Shown here: one piece after another, positions 20,167 through 30,083 of the stretch
How positions within the stretch are numbered: the first letter of the stretch is position 1
Layout: each line of letters opens with the position of its first letter
Source: Achromobacter arsenitoxydans SY8
Lineage (GTDB): Bacteria > Pseudomonadota > Gammaproteobacteria > Burkholderiales > Burkholderiaceae_B
Reading direction: 5' to 3'
Length of the DNA stretch: 64,000 bases
NCBI RefSeq assembly: GCF_000236785.1
Contig: NZ_AGUF01000056.1
Location: 1 to 64,000 of the forward strand
Position numbers and translations under genes: made by a program
Notes under the pieces: generated by a model
Told to the model about the DNA's origin: nothing
What the model saw: the letters and a program-made list of their open reading frames with translations, nothing else
The model's database searches: none

Positions 20167-21573
20167 ATGCATACACAGGGAAATGCGCTCAAACGGGGGC
20201 TGACGGCGCGGCATATCCGCTTCATGGCCTTGGGATCCGCCATCGGAACCGGGCTGTTCTATGGTTCGGCCAAAGCCATCCAGGAAGCGGGACCATCGGT
20301 CATCATTGCGTATTTGATCGCCGGCGCGGCGGTATACATGGTGATGCGCGCACTGGGAGAAATGGCCGTGCGCAATCCGGTGCCCGGCTCGTTCGGCGAA
20401 TACGCCTGGACCTACCTGGGGCCGCTGGCCGGATTCCTCACGGGATGGACCTACGCCTTCGAGATGATCATCGTCTGCCTGGCGGACGTTACGGCATTTG
20501 GCTTGTACATGGGGTTCTGGTTTCCCGATGTGCCACGGTGGATCTGGGTGTTGTCCATTGTGTTGTTCATCGGCGCCCTGAACCTGTGTACGGTCAAGGT
20601 GTTCGGGGAACTGGAATTCTGGCTGTCGCTGATCAAGGTGGGCGCCATTGTGGCCATGATCGCGGGCGGACTTGGCATCCTGCTTTTCGGCTTCGGGCTG
20701 GGCGCCCAGGCCGAAGCCGCCAGCGTGCGCAATCTGTGGGAGCACGGCGGCTTCATGCCCAACGGCGTGGGCGGGCTGATCGTGTCTCTGTCGGTGGTGG
20801 TGTTCGCGTTTGGCGGCATCGAGATCATCGGGATCACCGCGGGCGAGGCCAAGGACCCGGCGCGGGCGCTGCCGCGCGCCATCAATGCGGTGCCCGTGCG
20901 CATCCTGCTGTTCTATGTGCTGACCATGTTCGTGCTGATGTCGCTTTTCCCGTGGACGCAGATCGGCAGCCAGGGTAGTCCGTTCGTGCAGATTTTCGAC
21001 AGCCTGGGCATATCGTCGGCCGCCAGCATCCTGAACCTGGTCGTGATTTCGGCAGCGATCTCGGCTATCAATAGCGACATTTTCGGCGCCGGGCGCATGC
21101 TGTACGGCATGGCGCAGCACGGTCATGCGCCGCGCGGCTTCGCCCGGGTCTCCCAGGGCGGTGTGCCCTGGATGACGGTGGTGGTCATGTCGGCCGCCCT
21201 GCTGGCCGGCGTGCTGCTGAATTACCTGATTCCCGAGGATGTCTTTCTGCTGATTGCGTCAATCGCGACCTTCGCGACCGTATGGGTGTGGCTGATGATC
21301 CTGTTGTCGCAAGTCGCCATGCGGCGCACCATGAGCCGCGTGGCGGTTTCCGAACTCAAGTTCCCCGTCCCCTTCTGGCCGTGGGGCCCCATCGCCGCCA
21401 TCGTGTTCCTGCTGTTCGTCATCGGCGTGCTCGGGTGGTTTCCCAAGACCCAGCCCGCGCTGATTGTCGGTTTGGTGTGGATTGCGGTGCTGTGTATCGC
21501 CTATCGTCTATGGGTGCGTCCGGGCGGCCCGGACAGGGAAATGCCCGAAGCTCAGGCCCAAGGCTCGGATTGA
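20167..21573 (+). CDS. Amino-acid permease (APC superfamily), probable histidine transporter HutT
   Basis: A 468-aa inner-membrane permease with about 12 hydrophobic segments. The N-terminus [24 protein letters not shown] is the canonical amino-acid transporter motif of the proline/histidine/aromatic (AAT) group, followed by [43 protein letters not shown] and [15 protein letters not shown]. Its place between hutH and hutI makes histidine (or urocanate) the likely substrate, as for HutT in other hut operons; sequence alone cannot fix specificity. It is 114 bp after hutH, with the Shine-Dalgarno ACGGAGA before the ATG. Confidence 0.85.
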   Translation: MHTQGNALKRGLTARHIRFMALGSAIGTGLFYGSAKAIQEAGPSVIIAYLIAGAAVYMVMRALGEMAVRNPVPGSFGEYAWTYLGPLAGFLTGWTYAFEMIIVCLADVTAFGLYMGFWFPDVPRWIWVLSIVLFIGALNLCTVKVFGELEFWLSLIKVGAIVAMIAGGLGILLFGFGLGAQAEAASVRNLWEHGGFMPNGVGGLIVSLSVVVFAFGGIEIIGITAGEAKDPARALPRAINAVPVRILLFYVLTMFVLMSLFPWTQIGSQGSPFVQIFDSLGISSAASILNLVVISAAISAINSDIFGAGRMLYGMAQHGHAPRGFARVSQGGVPWMTVVVMSAALLAGVLLNYLIPEDVFLLIASIATFATVWVWLMILLSQVAMRRTMSRVAVSELKFPVPFWPWGPIAAIVFLLFVIGVLGWFPKTQPALIVGLVWIAVLCIAYRLWVRPGGPDREMPEAQAQGSD

Positions 21574-21604
21574 GCCGCAGGCTGACGATCACCGGAGAAC
21601 GCGC

Positions 21605-22816
21605 ATGCATCGGATCTGGCGAAATTGCCATGTTGTCACCATGGCGGGTGGCAGGTATACGGCCATCGAGAACGCCGCCTTGGTGACCCATGGGGCGCGT
21701 ATCGCCTGGGTAGGGCCGGCGTCGGCGCTGGAGGCGGGCGGCGCCGACGAAGAGCACGACCTGGATGGCGCCTGGGTCACGCCGGGGCTGGTCGATTGCC
21801 ATACGCACCTGGTCTTTGGCGGCAATCGCAGCAAGGAGTTCGAGCTACGGATGCAGGGCGCGGACTACGCGTTGATCGCGGCGCAGGGCGGCGGCATTGC
21901 GAGCACGGTGCGCGCGACCCGCGCCGCGTCCGAAGACGAGCTCTACGGCAGCGCCAGGCGGCGGGCGCTGCATCTGCTGCGCGACGGGGTCACCACCCTG
22001 GAGATTAAGTCAGGATATGGGCTGGATCTGCCCAACGAACGCAAGATGCTCAGGGTGGCGCGGCGGCTGGCCGACACCCTGCCCGTGACGGTGCGCGCGA
22101 CCTGCCTGGCGGCCCACGCCCTGCCGCCTGAATTCCACGGGCGCGCCGACGACTATATCGACGAGATCGCGCGGCGCATGCTGCCGGCCTTGGCGGCCGA
22201 GGGCCTGGTCGATGCCGTAGATGCGTTCTGCGAGCACCTGGCGTTTTCGCCGGCACAGGTCGAGCGCGTGTTCCAGGCGGCGTCCGGGCTTGGCCTGCCT
22301 TGCAAGCTGCATGCGGAGCAGCTGTCGTTGCAGCATGGCGCCGCGTTGGCCGCGCGCCATGGCGCGCTGTCGGCGGATCATCTGGAATACCTGGACGAAG
22401 CTGGCGTCGAAGCCATGGCGCGAGCCGGCACTGTGGCGGTGCTGCTGCCGGGCGCCTTCCACGCCCTGCGTGAAACGCGGAAGCCCCCGATGGAGCTGCT
22501 GCGGCGCCACGGCGTGCCCATCGCCATTTCCACGGACCTGAATCCGGGCACCTCGCCCGTCCTGTCCCTGCGCCTGATGTTGAACCTGGCCTGTGTCATG
22601 TTCCACATGACGCCGGAGGAAGCTTTGGCGGGAGTCACGACACACGCCGCCAGGGCGCTGGGCCTGCAGGCGACGCACGGTTCGCTGGAAGCCGGCAAGA
22701 TGGCGGATTTCGTGGCCTGGAAGGTCGAACACCCCGCCGAACTTGCCTACTGGATCGGTGGCGACCTACCCAAGCTGGTGATACGGCATGGCGAGCGGGC
22801 GGTCGTCGAGCCCTGA
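21605..22816 (+). CDS. hutI: Imidazolonepropionase
   Basis: A 403-aa amidohydrolase-superfamily enzyme that opens imidazolone-5-propionate to N-formimino-L-glutamate, the third step of histidine degradation. Metal and substrate motifs are [75 protein letters not shown] and [11 protein letters not shown]. The ATG at 21605 follows an ACCGGAGA Shine-Dalgarno; the frame is open further upstream but overlaps the permease gene. Its 3' end overlaps the convergent chemoreceptor gene by 51 bp. No hutG or hutF follows, so formiminoglutamate must be handled by genes outside this window. Confidence 0.95.
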   Translation: MHRIWRNCHVVTMAGGRYTAIENAALVTHGARIAWVGPASALEAGGADEEHDLDGAWVTPGLVDCHTHLVFGGNRSKEFELRMQGADYALIAAQGGGIASTVRATRAASEDELYGSARRRALHLLRDGVTTLEIKSGYGLDLPNERKMLRVARRLADTLPVTVRATCLAAHALPPEFHGRADDYIDEIARRMLPALAAEGLVDAVDAFCEHLAFSPAQVERVFQAASGLGLPCKLHAEQLSLQHGAALAARHGALSADHLEYLDEAGVEAMARAGTVAVLLPGAFHALRETRKPPMELLRRHGVPIAISTDLNPGTSPVLSLRLMLNLACVMFHMTPEEALAGVTTHAARALGLQATHGSLEAGKMADFVAWKVEHPAELAYWIGGDLPKLVIRHGERAVVEP

Positions 22817-24403
22817 CGGCAGTCCGCCATTGCGCGCCTGCGCCTGCGCAGGCAGGCGGAAGGTGCTGACCGCGCCCTGCAGCCGCTGCGCCTGCGTTTC
22901 CAGCGAGGACGCCGCCGCGGCCGCTTCCTCGACCAGCGCGGCATTCTGCTGGGTCACCTGATCCATCTGATTGATGGCGGTGTTGACCTGATCTATCCCG
23001 GTCACCTGTTCATGGGACGCCGTGGCGATATCGTTCACCAGCAGCGTCAGGCGTTCGATGGTGGCCAGTATTTCCTCCATCGTGCGGCCGGCGCTCTCGA
23101 CCTGCGCGGAGCCGGACTGCACCGTGGCGCCGGAGGCCTCCAGGAGCTGCTTGATTTCCTTGGCGGCGCCCGCGCTGCGCTGCGCCAGCGACCGGACCTC
23201 GGCGGCCACAACCGCGAAGCCCTTGCCCTCTTCGCCTGCCCGGGCGGCTTCCACCGCCGCATTCAGGGCCAGGATGTTGGTCTGGAAAGCGATGCCGTCG
23301 ATCACGCCGACGATGTCCTCAATGCGGCTGGAATCCCGGGCGATCTCGCGCATGGTGCTGACCGCGGCCTGCACCGCCTCGCCGCCGCGCTGGACCACGT
23401 CGGATGCGGTGGCCGCCATTTCGTTGGCCAGCCTGGCGTTTTCGGCGTTGCTGGTCACAGTGGACAGCAGCTGTTCCATGCTGGCGGCGGTTTCCTCCAG
23501 CGAGGCCGCCTGCTGCTCGGTGCGGCTGGACAGGTCCTGGTTGCCCGCGGCGATTTCGCTGGAACCCGTGTTGATTTCGGCCACGCCATCGCGGACCGCG
23601 TGCACGGTGCGCACCAGGCTGGACTGCATCTCCTGCAGGTAGGGAATGATCTGGCCCACGCAGTTCTTGCCGAAGGGCTCGATCGGCGAGGTCAGATCGC
23701 CGCCGGCGATGCGCTGGAACTGGCCTTTGAGCGAGTCCAGGGGACGCTTCACAAAATGCACCACATAGCGGTCGCCCAGCACCAGAAGCAGCAGGCACAG
23801 GGCCAGCGCCACGCCCATCCCGACGTAGGCCTGGCGGCGCTTTGCTTGCGCGTCCGCCCACAGCTGGGTTTCGCGGTCCTTGGCATAGGCTTCATAGTTT
23901 TCCATGCTCTTGCCGAAGCTGCGGCTGGCCGCTACGACGGGTCCCGCCGCATGGGCGCGCGCCTTGTCGATGGCGCCCGCCTCCAGGTGCTGGCGCTGCA
24001 CGGCGATGCCCTCGGCCAGCGCCTCGAAGCCGGAACGCATGGCGTCCAGCAGGGCGGGCGGCGCATCCTGGCGGGCCAGTTCGATAAACAGTGTTTGCTG
24101 CGCCTTTGCTTCCTTGAGTGCGGTGTCGATGCTGCGGCCTTCTTCGGCCGCCTTGTCCTTTTGGCCCTCGGCAGCGTATTCCAGCTGGCGCGACAGCCTC
24201 AGGCGCGCGCGCATGACCTGGTCATTCACCCGCGACAGGGTGGACACTTCGTGGAGGAGTTCACTGCTGGCTTCCAGCGCCTGGCCGGCGCTGCGCAATC
24301 CATTGAAGCTGATGGCCGACAGGCCGGCAATGAAGGCGCTGATCAAGAGCAAAGTGCACAAGATCATGCGGCGGATGGTGATGTCTTTCAGAAACTGTGT
24401 CAT
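22766..24403 (-). CDS. Methyl-accepting chemotaxis protein
   Basis: A 545-aa chemoreceptor. It has a cytosolic start and TM1 ([18 protein letters not shown]), a periplasmic four-helix-type ligand domain to about residue 190, TM2 ([17 protein letters not shown]), and a HAMP-like linker ([26 protein letters not shown]). The long signalling coiled coil has the conserved hairpin tip ([22 protein letters not shown] is split here by position, about residues 370-392) and methylation-type repeats such as [21 protein letters not shown]. No C-terminal NWETF-like pentapeptide is present. The ligand is unknown. It is convergent with hutI; the last 51 bases are shared. Confidence 0.92.
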   Translation of the reverse strand: MTQFLKDITIRRMILCTLLLISAFIAGLSAISFNGLRSAGQALEASSELLHEVSTLSRVNDQVMRARLRLSRQLEYAAEGQKDKAAEEGRSIDTALKEAKAQQTLFIELARQDAPPALLDAMRSGFEALAEGIAVQRQHLEAGAIDKARAHAAGPVVAASRSFGKSMENYEAYAKDRETQLWADAQAKRRQAYVGMGVALALCLLLLVLGDRYVVHFVKRPLDSLKGQFQRIAGGDLTSPIEPFGKNCVGQIIPYLQEMQSSLVRTVHAVRDGVAEINTGSSEIAAGNQDLSSRTEQQAASLEETAASMEQLLSTVTSNAENARLANEMAATASDVVQRGGEAVQAAVSTMREIARDSSRIEDIVGVIDGIAFQTNILALNAAVEAARAGEEGKGFAVVAAEVRSLAQRSAGAAKEIKQLLEASGATVQSGSAQVESAGRTMEEILATIERLTLLVNDIATASHEQVTGIDQVNTAINQMDQVTQQNAALVEEAAAAASSLETQAQRLQGAVSTFRLPAQAQARNGGLPSGLDDRPLAMPYHQLG

Positions 24404-24581
24404 ACGCGTCGTCCCAATATGCAGCAAGCCTGCAAACGGACAACGGCCCGGCCGGATTCAATATTTAGCCGGTGTTGCACATCTTACGAATATGTCGGTG
24501 CGAGGGACGAATATATCGTCAGGAACGGCAACAGTGTTGCGTGTTTGCGCTACCACCGGCGCGGCCGGCCCGCCTGCGGGC

Positions 24582-25991
24582 TCAGCGCGGCGCCGGCGCC
24601 TGCGCCGGCTCGCTTGCGTCGAACTTCAGGCGCGCGAAGCTGGCGATGCAGGCCAGTGCGGCGCACACCCCGCCCAGCCAGAGCGCGGCGATGGCGCCGT
24701 GGGCGCTGGACAGGTTGAAGCACGCGGCGACCAGGGCCGCGCCGCTGGCCTGGCCAAGCAAACGCACCGTGCCGATCATGCCGCTTGCGCCGCCGGCCCG
24801 CGATGCGGGCGCCGAGGTCATGATGGCGCGCAGGTTGGGCGACTGGAAGAAACCGAATCCGGCGCCGCAGATCGCCATGCGCCAGGAAATGTCCCACACC
24901 GACGGGTCGGCGGGCATCAGCGCCAGCAGGATCATGCCCAGCGCCAGCATGGCCAGGCCGACCCCGCCCAGCATGCCGGCCGGGTAGCTGTCGGACAGGC
25001 GTCCGGCGATGGGCGCCATCACGGCCACCACCACCGGCCAGGGGGTAATCAGGAACCCCGTTTCCACCTGGCTGTATCCCAGCACCGCCTGGAACAGGAA
25101 AGGCAGCGATACGAAGGCCAGCGCCTGGGCGGCGAACGCGCACACCGCGGTGGCCGCCGACAGGGCGAACAGGGGCCGGCGCAGCAGGTCCACCGCCAGG
25201 ATGGGCGCCGGATGGCCGGCCTGCCGGCGCATCAGCAGCCACAGGCTGGCGGCCGCGATGCCGCCTTCCAGCGCAACGCGCGGCCAGGGGGCGCCGTGCG
25301 CGAGTTCGTTGGTCGCCAGCACCAGCAGGCCCAGCGCCAGGGCGCACAGCAGCGCGGCCATGCCGTCGAACCCATGGCGCGCCCGGGTGGTGTCGGGCAG
25401 GCCGCGCAGGGCCAGCATCGCCGCCAGGATGCCGATGGGAAAGTTGATCAGGAATAGCCAGTGCCAGGAACCCAGCAGGAGGATCGCCGAGGCCACGGTG
25501 GGGCCGCCGGCGAAGGATAGGCCCACCACCATGGCGTTCAGGCCCAGGCCGCGGCCCAGCATGTGCGACGGATAGATGAAGCGCAGCAGCGCGCCGTTCA
25601 CGCTCATCACGCCCGCCGCGCCCAGCCCCTGCAGGATGCGCGCCGCCACCAGCGTGGGCAGCGTGGGCGCCAGGCCGCTGGCCAGCGACGACAGCGTGAA
25701 CACCACCAGGCCCACGATGTAGATGCGCCGGTGTCCCAGGATTTCGCCCAGCGCCGCCGCCGGCAGCAGGCCCGCCACCATGGCCAGCTGATAGCCGCTG
25801 ATCACCCAGATGGAGCCTGCCTCGCTGGCCTGCAGATCCCGGGCGATGGTGGGCAGCGCGGTGTTGGCGATTGCCGTGTCCAGGCTGGCCATGCAGACGG
25901 CCAGCATGACGGCCACGAGCGCGCCCAGGCGCTCGGCGGCGGGCAGGCCGACGCCGGCCGGATAGACGGTGCTGCGGGAGAACGAGAGCAT
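24582..25991 (-). CDS. MFS drug transporter, DHA2 (14-TM) family
   Basis: A 469-aa major facilitator superfamily exporter. Motifs include MASLDTAIANTALPTIARDL, characteristic of TM1 in the EmrB/QacA group, then GYQLAMVAGLLPAAALGEILGHRRIYI (motif A region) and ARILQGLGAAGVMSVNGALLR (motif B/C region). About 14 hydrophobic segments are visible. The substrate is probably a drug or small toxic molecule; specificity cannot be read. No EmrA-type membrane-fusion partner is adjacent. The gene is on the same strand as the chemoreceptor but separated by 178 bp. Confidence 0.85.
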   Translation of the reverse strand: MLSFSRSTVYPAGVGLPAAERLGALVAVMLAVCMASLDTAIANTALPTIARDLQASEAGSIWVISGYQLAMVAGLLPAAALGEILGHRRIYIVGLVVFTLSSLASGLAPTLPTLVAARILQGLGAAGVMSVNGALLRFIYPSHMLGRGLGLNAMVVGLSFAGGPTVASAILLLGSWHWLFLINFPIGILAAMLALRGLPDTTRARHGFDGMAALLCALALGLLVLATNELAHGAPWPRVALEGGIAAASLWLLMRRQAGHPAPILAVDLLRRPLFALSAATAVCAFAAQALAFVSLPFLFQAVLGYSQVETGFLITPWPVVVAVMAPIAGRLSDSYPAGMLGGVGLAMLALGMILLALMPADPSVWDISWRMAICGAGFGFFQSPNLRAIMTSAPASRAGGASGMIGTVRLLGQASGAALVAACFNLSSAHGAIAALWLGGVCAALACIASFARLKFDASEPAQAPAPR

Positions 25992-26456
25992 GGGTTGGCG
26001 GCGATGCGAGGGCGTCCGGACGGGCGCCTGAAATGGGGGAGCACTGATTCTAATGCGGCGCCGGGATTCAACGCTTCGTCAGCCGGCCGGCGCGGGCGCA
26101 TCCGCGGGCGCGTCGAAGAATATACCGCCGTGATAATCCGCGGTCCGCGCCAGAAATAATCGGCCCCTGGCGGTGGCCGCAGCGGCAAATTATCCGATCG
26201 GAAAATACTCCCGCAAATGTCACGTCATGAAACTGATCCGGCGATTAAATTACAACCGTTTGTGTATCGAAATTCGTGCATGGCTTCATAGAGCACGGCG
26301 TAAAAATTCGCGCAGTGCTGCCGTGCAAAAACGTTAGTAATGGTAATAAACCAGCCGGTTATCGGAAACTATTTGGTGCCGCATTCGAATATTTGGACGT
26401 ACGATTAATTCGCAGCAGGATTGAATGTGCAACCGTATTCCGTGGAGGCATCAATC
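25992..26456. other. Intergenic control region upstream of the Csu-type fimbrial operon
   Basis: This 465-bp gap between the MFS gene (leftward) and the pilin gene (rightward) is GC-rich up to about 26110, then clearly AT-richer (26140-26440) than the surrounding coding DNA. I see no supported ORF, RNA gene or strong terminator. The AT-rich half is the presumed promoter/regulator-binding region of the fimbrial operon; TGGAGG at 26443-26448 is the pilin Shine-Dalgarno. Confidence 0.5.
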
Positions 26457-26960
26457 ATGAACCGCTTGAATTCGCCCGCAGCGGCGTTGTCCATTTTGTT
26501 TGCCGGCGCGGCGCCCGGCCTCGCGGCAGCCCAGACCGCCACCGCCAATTTCAATGTCACGCTCACCATTGCGGCAAACTGCGTGATTGCCGCCACCGAT
26601 CTCAATTTCGGCAGCCACGGCGTGCTTAATTCCGCAGTCACCGGCAATACCAATCTGTCCGTGACCTGCAGCAATACCACGCCCTATACCGTCGGCCTGA
26701 ATGCCGGCACCGGCACGGGGTCCACGGAGGCCCAGCGCTTTCTGAGCGGAACGGGCGCCAATACCGCCACGGTGGCCTACCAGCTGTACAAGCCGGGCGG
26801 CCAGACCGTGGTGTGGGGCGATACGGATGTCTCGGCCCGCGTCGGCGGCACCGGCACCGGCTCTGCGACGGCGCTCCAGGTAAACGGCGTCGTGCCCACG
26901 CAGACCACGCCCGCTCCCGGCAATTACTCTTCCACGGTCACCGCGACGGTCTACTTCTAG
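26457..26960 (+). CDS. Spore-coat-U domain pilin of a Csu-type (archaic chaperone-usher) fimbria
   Basis: A 167-aa secreted subunit: signal peptide MNRLNSPAAALSILFAGAAPGLAAAQ, then one spore coat protein U (SCPU) domain. Features are a cysteine pair (ANCVIAATDLNFGS and VTCSN), the VAYQLYKPGG-x-VWGD motif and the C-terminal YSSTVTATVYF donor-strand/terminal beta strand. This is the pattern of CsuA/B-type major pilins. It is the first gene of a chaperone-usher operon with a strong Shine-Dalgarno (TGGAGG). The long AT-rich upstream region probably holds the promoter. Confidence 0.85.
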   Translation: MNRLNSPAAALSILFAGAAPGLAAAQTATANFNVTLTIAANCVIAATDLNFGSHGVLNSAVTGNTNLSVTCSNTTPYTVGLNAGTGTGSTEAQRFLSGTGANTATVAYQLYKPGGQTVVWGDTDVSARVGGTGTGSATALQVNGVVPTQTTPAPGNYSSTVTATVYF

Positions 26961-26970
26961 GAGTGGCCCC

Positions 26971-27678
26971 ATGCGGATGTTCTGGCGGACCCTGCTCTTT
27001 TTCGGACTGGCGGGCTGTACCGCTGCGGCGTTGGCGGCCGCACTGCAGATTTCTCCGGTATTGGTGGAACTGGCGCCCACGCAGGGGGCCAGCGGGATCA
27101 TGCTGCGCAACCCCGGCGGCACGCCGATCTACGGGCAGGTGCGCATCTACGGCTGGGAACAGGCGGAAGGCGACGACGTGCTGACCCCCACGGAAGAAAT
27201 CCAGGCCAGTCCGCCCATCATCCAGGTGCCCCCGGGCGGAGAGCAGCTGGTGCGGCTGGTGCGCGCCTCCAAGGAGACGCAGCCGCGGCAGCAGGGCTTC
27301 CGCCTGATCATTGACGAGATCCCCGATCCGTCCACGCCTGCCATCAACGGCGTGGTGCTTCGGCTGCGCTATTCGGTGCCGGTGTTCGTGGCGGGCGCCG
27401 CGCCTTCGCCCGAGCCGGAACTCGCCTGGCGCGTGGAGCGCGCCGGCGGGTCATGGAAAGTGCGGGTGTCGAACACCGGCAGCCGCTACGCGCAGGTCGC
27501 CGCCATGCAGATCCTGAATTCGGCAGGCAAGCCGGTTGCGGCATTGGAGGGGCTGCTCGGCTATGCCCTGGCCAACCGCACGCGGGAGTGGAGCATCCCC
27601 GCCAGGCAGAACGCCGCCGGGCCGGTGCGGATCCGCGCGCTGATCAACGGCGACATGGTCACCGTGACCCCGGATTGA
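26971..27678 (+). CDS. Periplasmic fimbrial chaperone, Csu type
   Basis: A 235-aa periplasmic chaperone with a signal peptide ending near residue 23 (ALAAALQISPVLVEL). It has an N-terminal immunoglobulin-like PapD-fold domain, including SGIMLRNPGGTPIYGQVRIYGW, PPIIQVPPGGEQLVRLVR and GFRLIIDEIP, then the G1 strand VVLRLRYSVPVFV. A second domain follows (RVSNTGSRYAQVAAM). It caps unfolded pilin subunits and delivers them to the usher. It starts 10 bp after the pilin stop with its own Shine-Dalgarno (TAGGAG). CsuC is the closest characterised equivalent by architecture. Confidence 0.88.
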   Translation: MRMFWRTLLFFGLAGCTAAALAAALQISPVLVELAPTQGASGIMLRNPGGTPIYGQVRIYGWEQAEGDDVLTPTEEIQASPPIIQVPPGGEQLVRLVRASKETQPRQQGFRLIIDEIPDPSTPAINGVVLRLRYSVPVFVAGAAPSPEPELAWRVERAGGSWKVRVSNTGSRYAQVAAMQILNSAGKPVAALEGLLGYALANRTREWSIPARQNAAGPVRIRALINGDMVTVTPD

Positions 27679-27737
27679 CCGCATGACCGCGTTCCGGCGC
27701 GCCCCTCGGCCAGCCGGCAACCAGAGAAAGGCAGCCT

Positions 27738-30083
27738 ATGGCGGTGCGCGCTACCCGTTCCCGCGGGCAACGCGCCTGGTGTCTCGCACTCTTCTTGCTG
27801 GGTGCGCCGGCCCTGGCGGCGGATACGCCCGATCAACTGGTCTCGTTCGGCAGCATCGCCGAGCGCGACGTGTTCCTGGAGGTCAGCATCAACGGCGCCA
27901 ACACTTCCCAACTGCTGCGCTTTCGGGATGCGCACGGCCGCCTGTCCGTCAGCGGCGCGGCGCTGCGTTCCATCGGCGTGGACCTGTCGAAACTGGGCGT
28001 GCCGGATACGCGCGAGGTCAATCTGGACGCCGTGGCGGGCCTGCGCTACGCGTACGACCCCGCGGCGCAGTCCGTGGATATCGTGCTGCCCGACAACCTG
28101 CGCGTGCCGTATGAGGTGAATACGCGCGGCCTGCCCGCGACGCCCATGGCCACGGCCGGCCGCGGCCTGGTGCTGAACTACGACGCCTACGCGCAGACCG
28201 ACTACGACTATCGGGTGGCGCTCTACTCCGAGCAACGCTACTTTGATTCGAACGGCGTGTTCAGCAATTCGGGCACGGCCTACATGGGCGGCAGCGCCGA
28301 GCGTTACGTGCGCTACGACACGTACTGGTCGCGGTCCGACCAGGAGACCCTGCAGACGCTGCGCCTGGGCGACACGATCACCTCGTCGCTGAACTGGTCC
28401 CGCTCGCTGCGGGTGGCCGGCATTCAGTGGGGGCGCAACTTCGCGCTGCGGCCGGATCTGGTGACGTTTCCGGTGTCGTCGCTGAGCGCCTCGTCCGTTG
28501 TGCCGTCCGCCGTGTCGCTGTACATCAACGGTGTGCAGCAGTTCTCGGGCAATGTGCCGCCGGGCCCGTTCGTGGTCAACCAGATACCCGGCATTACCGG
28601 CGCGGGACAGGCCACGCTGATCACGCGCGATGCCCTGGGCCGCACCGTCAGCACATCGGTGCCGCTGTACGTCGATACCCGGATGCTGGCGGCCGGGCTG
28701 TCGAGCTGGTCCGTCGAGGCCGGGTTCGTGCGGCGCCAGTTCAGCTTGCGTTCCTTCGACTACGACAACAAGCCCGTGCTGACCGCCTCGGGTCGCTACG
28801 GCTACAGCGACGACCTGACCCTGGAGGCGCATACCGAGGCCGCCGCGGGCCTGTACAACGCGGGCGCGGGGGCGTTTGTGAAGCTGGGGCAGGCGGGCGT
28901 GGTGAGCGGGTCGCTGTCGGGCAGCGCGGGCAGCCACGGCGGCGCCCAGGTCAGCCTGGGCTACCAGTATGTGCGGCCAGAATTCAGCATCGACACGCAG
29001 GCCACGCGGCTGATCGGCGACTACGGCGACCTGGGCTCGCGCGAGGACGCGCCGGTGCCGCGCCAGACCGAGCGGGTGACGGTGGCGCTGCCGCTGGGGC
29101 GGTCGCAAAGCGTGGCGGTGAGCTACATCGGCTACCGCATGCCGGACGTGCCGATGGCCAAGCTGGGGTCCGCCACCTACACGGCCAATCTGCACAGCAG
29201 GGTCGTCCTGACCCTCAGCGCGTACAAGGACTTTTCCCAGTCCAACTCGGAAGGCGTGTTTCTGGGCCTGTCGCTGATGCTGGGCGACCGCACGCAGGTC
29301 GGCGCGTCGGTGGGCAGGCAGGCGGGCGAGGATACGTACAGCGTCAGCGCGCAAAGCAGCGTGCCGTACGAGGGCGGCTGGGGCTGGGCCGTGCAGAACG
29401 GCCGCACCGGCGGCATGCAGGTCAACCAGGGCCAGGTGCAGTACCTGGGCCGCTATGGGCTGGTCGCGGGCATGGTGCAGGACTATGGCGGCAGGACCCA
29501 GGCTTCGGCGCAGGCGACGGGATCCGTGGTGCTGATGGACGGCACCGTCATTCCGTCGCGCCGCATCAACGACAGCTTCGCGCTGGTGTCCACGGACGGC
29601 ACGCCGGATGTGGCGGTGTTGCACGAAAACCGCAAGCTGGGCCGGACCAATGGCAGCGGCTATCTGTTGGTGCCGGACCTGAACTCGTACCAGACCAACC
29701 GCATCGCCATCGACCCGGAAGACCTGCCGGTGGATGTGCGGCTGGACTCCACCAAGGCCGTGGTCGTACCGCAGGCCGGCGCAGGCGTGCTGGCCACGTT
29801 CCAGGTCGAGAAGTACGCGGCCGCCTCCGTCATCCTTACCACGCCGGACGGGGCCTTCCTGCCGGTGGGCGCGGAGGTCGCGCATGTCGAGAGCGGCAAC
29901 CATTCGGTCGTGGGCTATGAGGGCTTGACGTTCGTGGAAGACCTGGCGGCGCGAAACCGGCTGCGTGTCCGAGGCGCTGGCGTGTCGTGCGTGGCCGAGT
30001 TCGATTACACGCCCTCCGACAGCGATCCGATGCCCACGCTGGGGCCTGTCGTCTGCGAGCCGCTGCCGCGGAGGCAGCCATGA
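27738..30083 (+). CDS. Outer-membrane fimbrial usher, Csu type
   Basis: A 781-aa usher. After the signal peptide (ALFLLGAPALAAD), an N-terminal chaperone-binding domain (FLEVSINGANTSQLLRFRD) precedes the 24-strand beta-barrel. The plug-domain boundary is marked by VVPSAVSLYINGVQQFSGNVPPGPF and INQIPGITGAGQATLITRDALGR-type sequence (about residues 254-305). C-terminal domains follow (YQTNRIAIDPEDLPVDVRLD, FLPVGAEV). It secretes and polymerises pilins across the outer membrane. Length is normal for archaic ushers, shorter than classical FimD. Its stop overlaps the next gene start (ATGA). Confidence 0.92.
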   Translation: MAVRATRSRGQRAWCLALFLLGAPALAADTPDQLVSFGSIAERDVFLEVSINGANTSQLLRFRDAHGRLSVSGAALRSIGVDLSKLGVPDTREVNLDAVAGLRYAYDPAAQSVDIVLPDNLRVPYEVNTRGLPATPMATAGRGLVLNYDAYAQTDYDYRVALYSEQRYFDSNGVFSNSGTAYMGGSAERYVRYDTYWSRSDQETLQTLRLGDTITSSLNWSRSLRVAGIQWGRNFALRPDLVTFPVSSLSASSVVPSAVSLYINGVQQFSGNVPPGPFVVNQIPGITGAGQATLITRDALGRTVSTSVPLYVDTRMLAAGLSSWSVEAGFVRRQFSLRSFDYDNKPVLTASGRYGYSDDLTLEAHTEAAAGLYNAGAGAFVKLGQAGVVSGSLSGSAGSHGGAQVSLGYQYVRPEFSIDTQATRLIGDYGDLGSREDAPVPRQTERVTVALPLGRSQSVAVSYIGYRMPDVPMAKLGSATYTANLHSRVVLTLSAYKDFSQSNSEGVFLGLSLMLGDRTQVGASVGRQAGEDTYSVSAQSSVPYEGGWGWAVQNGRTGGMQVNQGQVQYLGRYGLVAGMVQDYGGRTQASAQATGSVVLMDGTVIPSRRINDSFALVSTDGTPDVAVLHENRKLGRTNGSGYLLVPDLNSYQTNRIAIDPEDLPVDVRLDSTKAVVVPQAGAGVLATFQVEKYAAASVILTTPDGAFLPVGAEVAHVESGNHSVVGYEGLTFVEDLAARNRLRVRGAGVSCVAEFDYTPSDSDPMPTLGPVVCEPLPRRQP

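Noticed and set aside
18457-21126. Long open frame (889 codons) on the minus strand
   Set aside because: It lies opposite hutH and the permease, and its residues are the Gln/Arg/His-rich mixture typical of a GC-rich antisense frame; no domain is recognisable.
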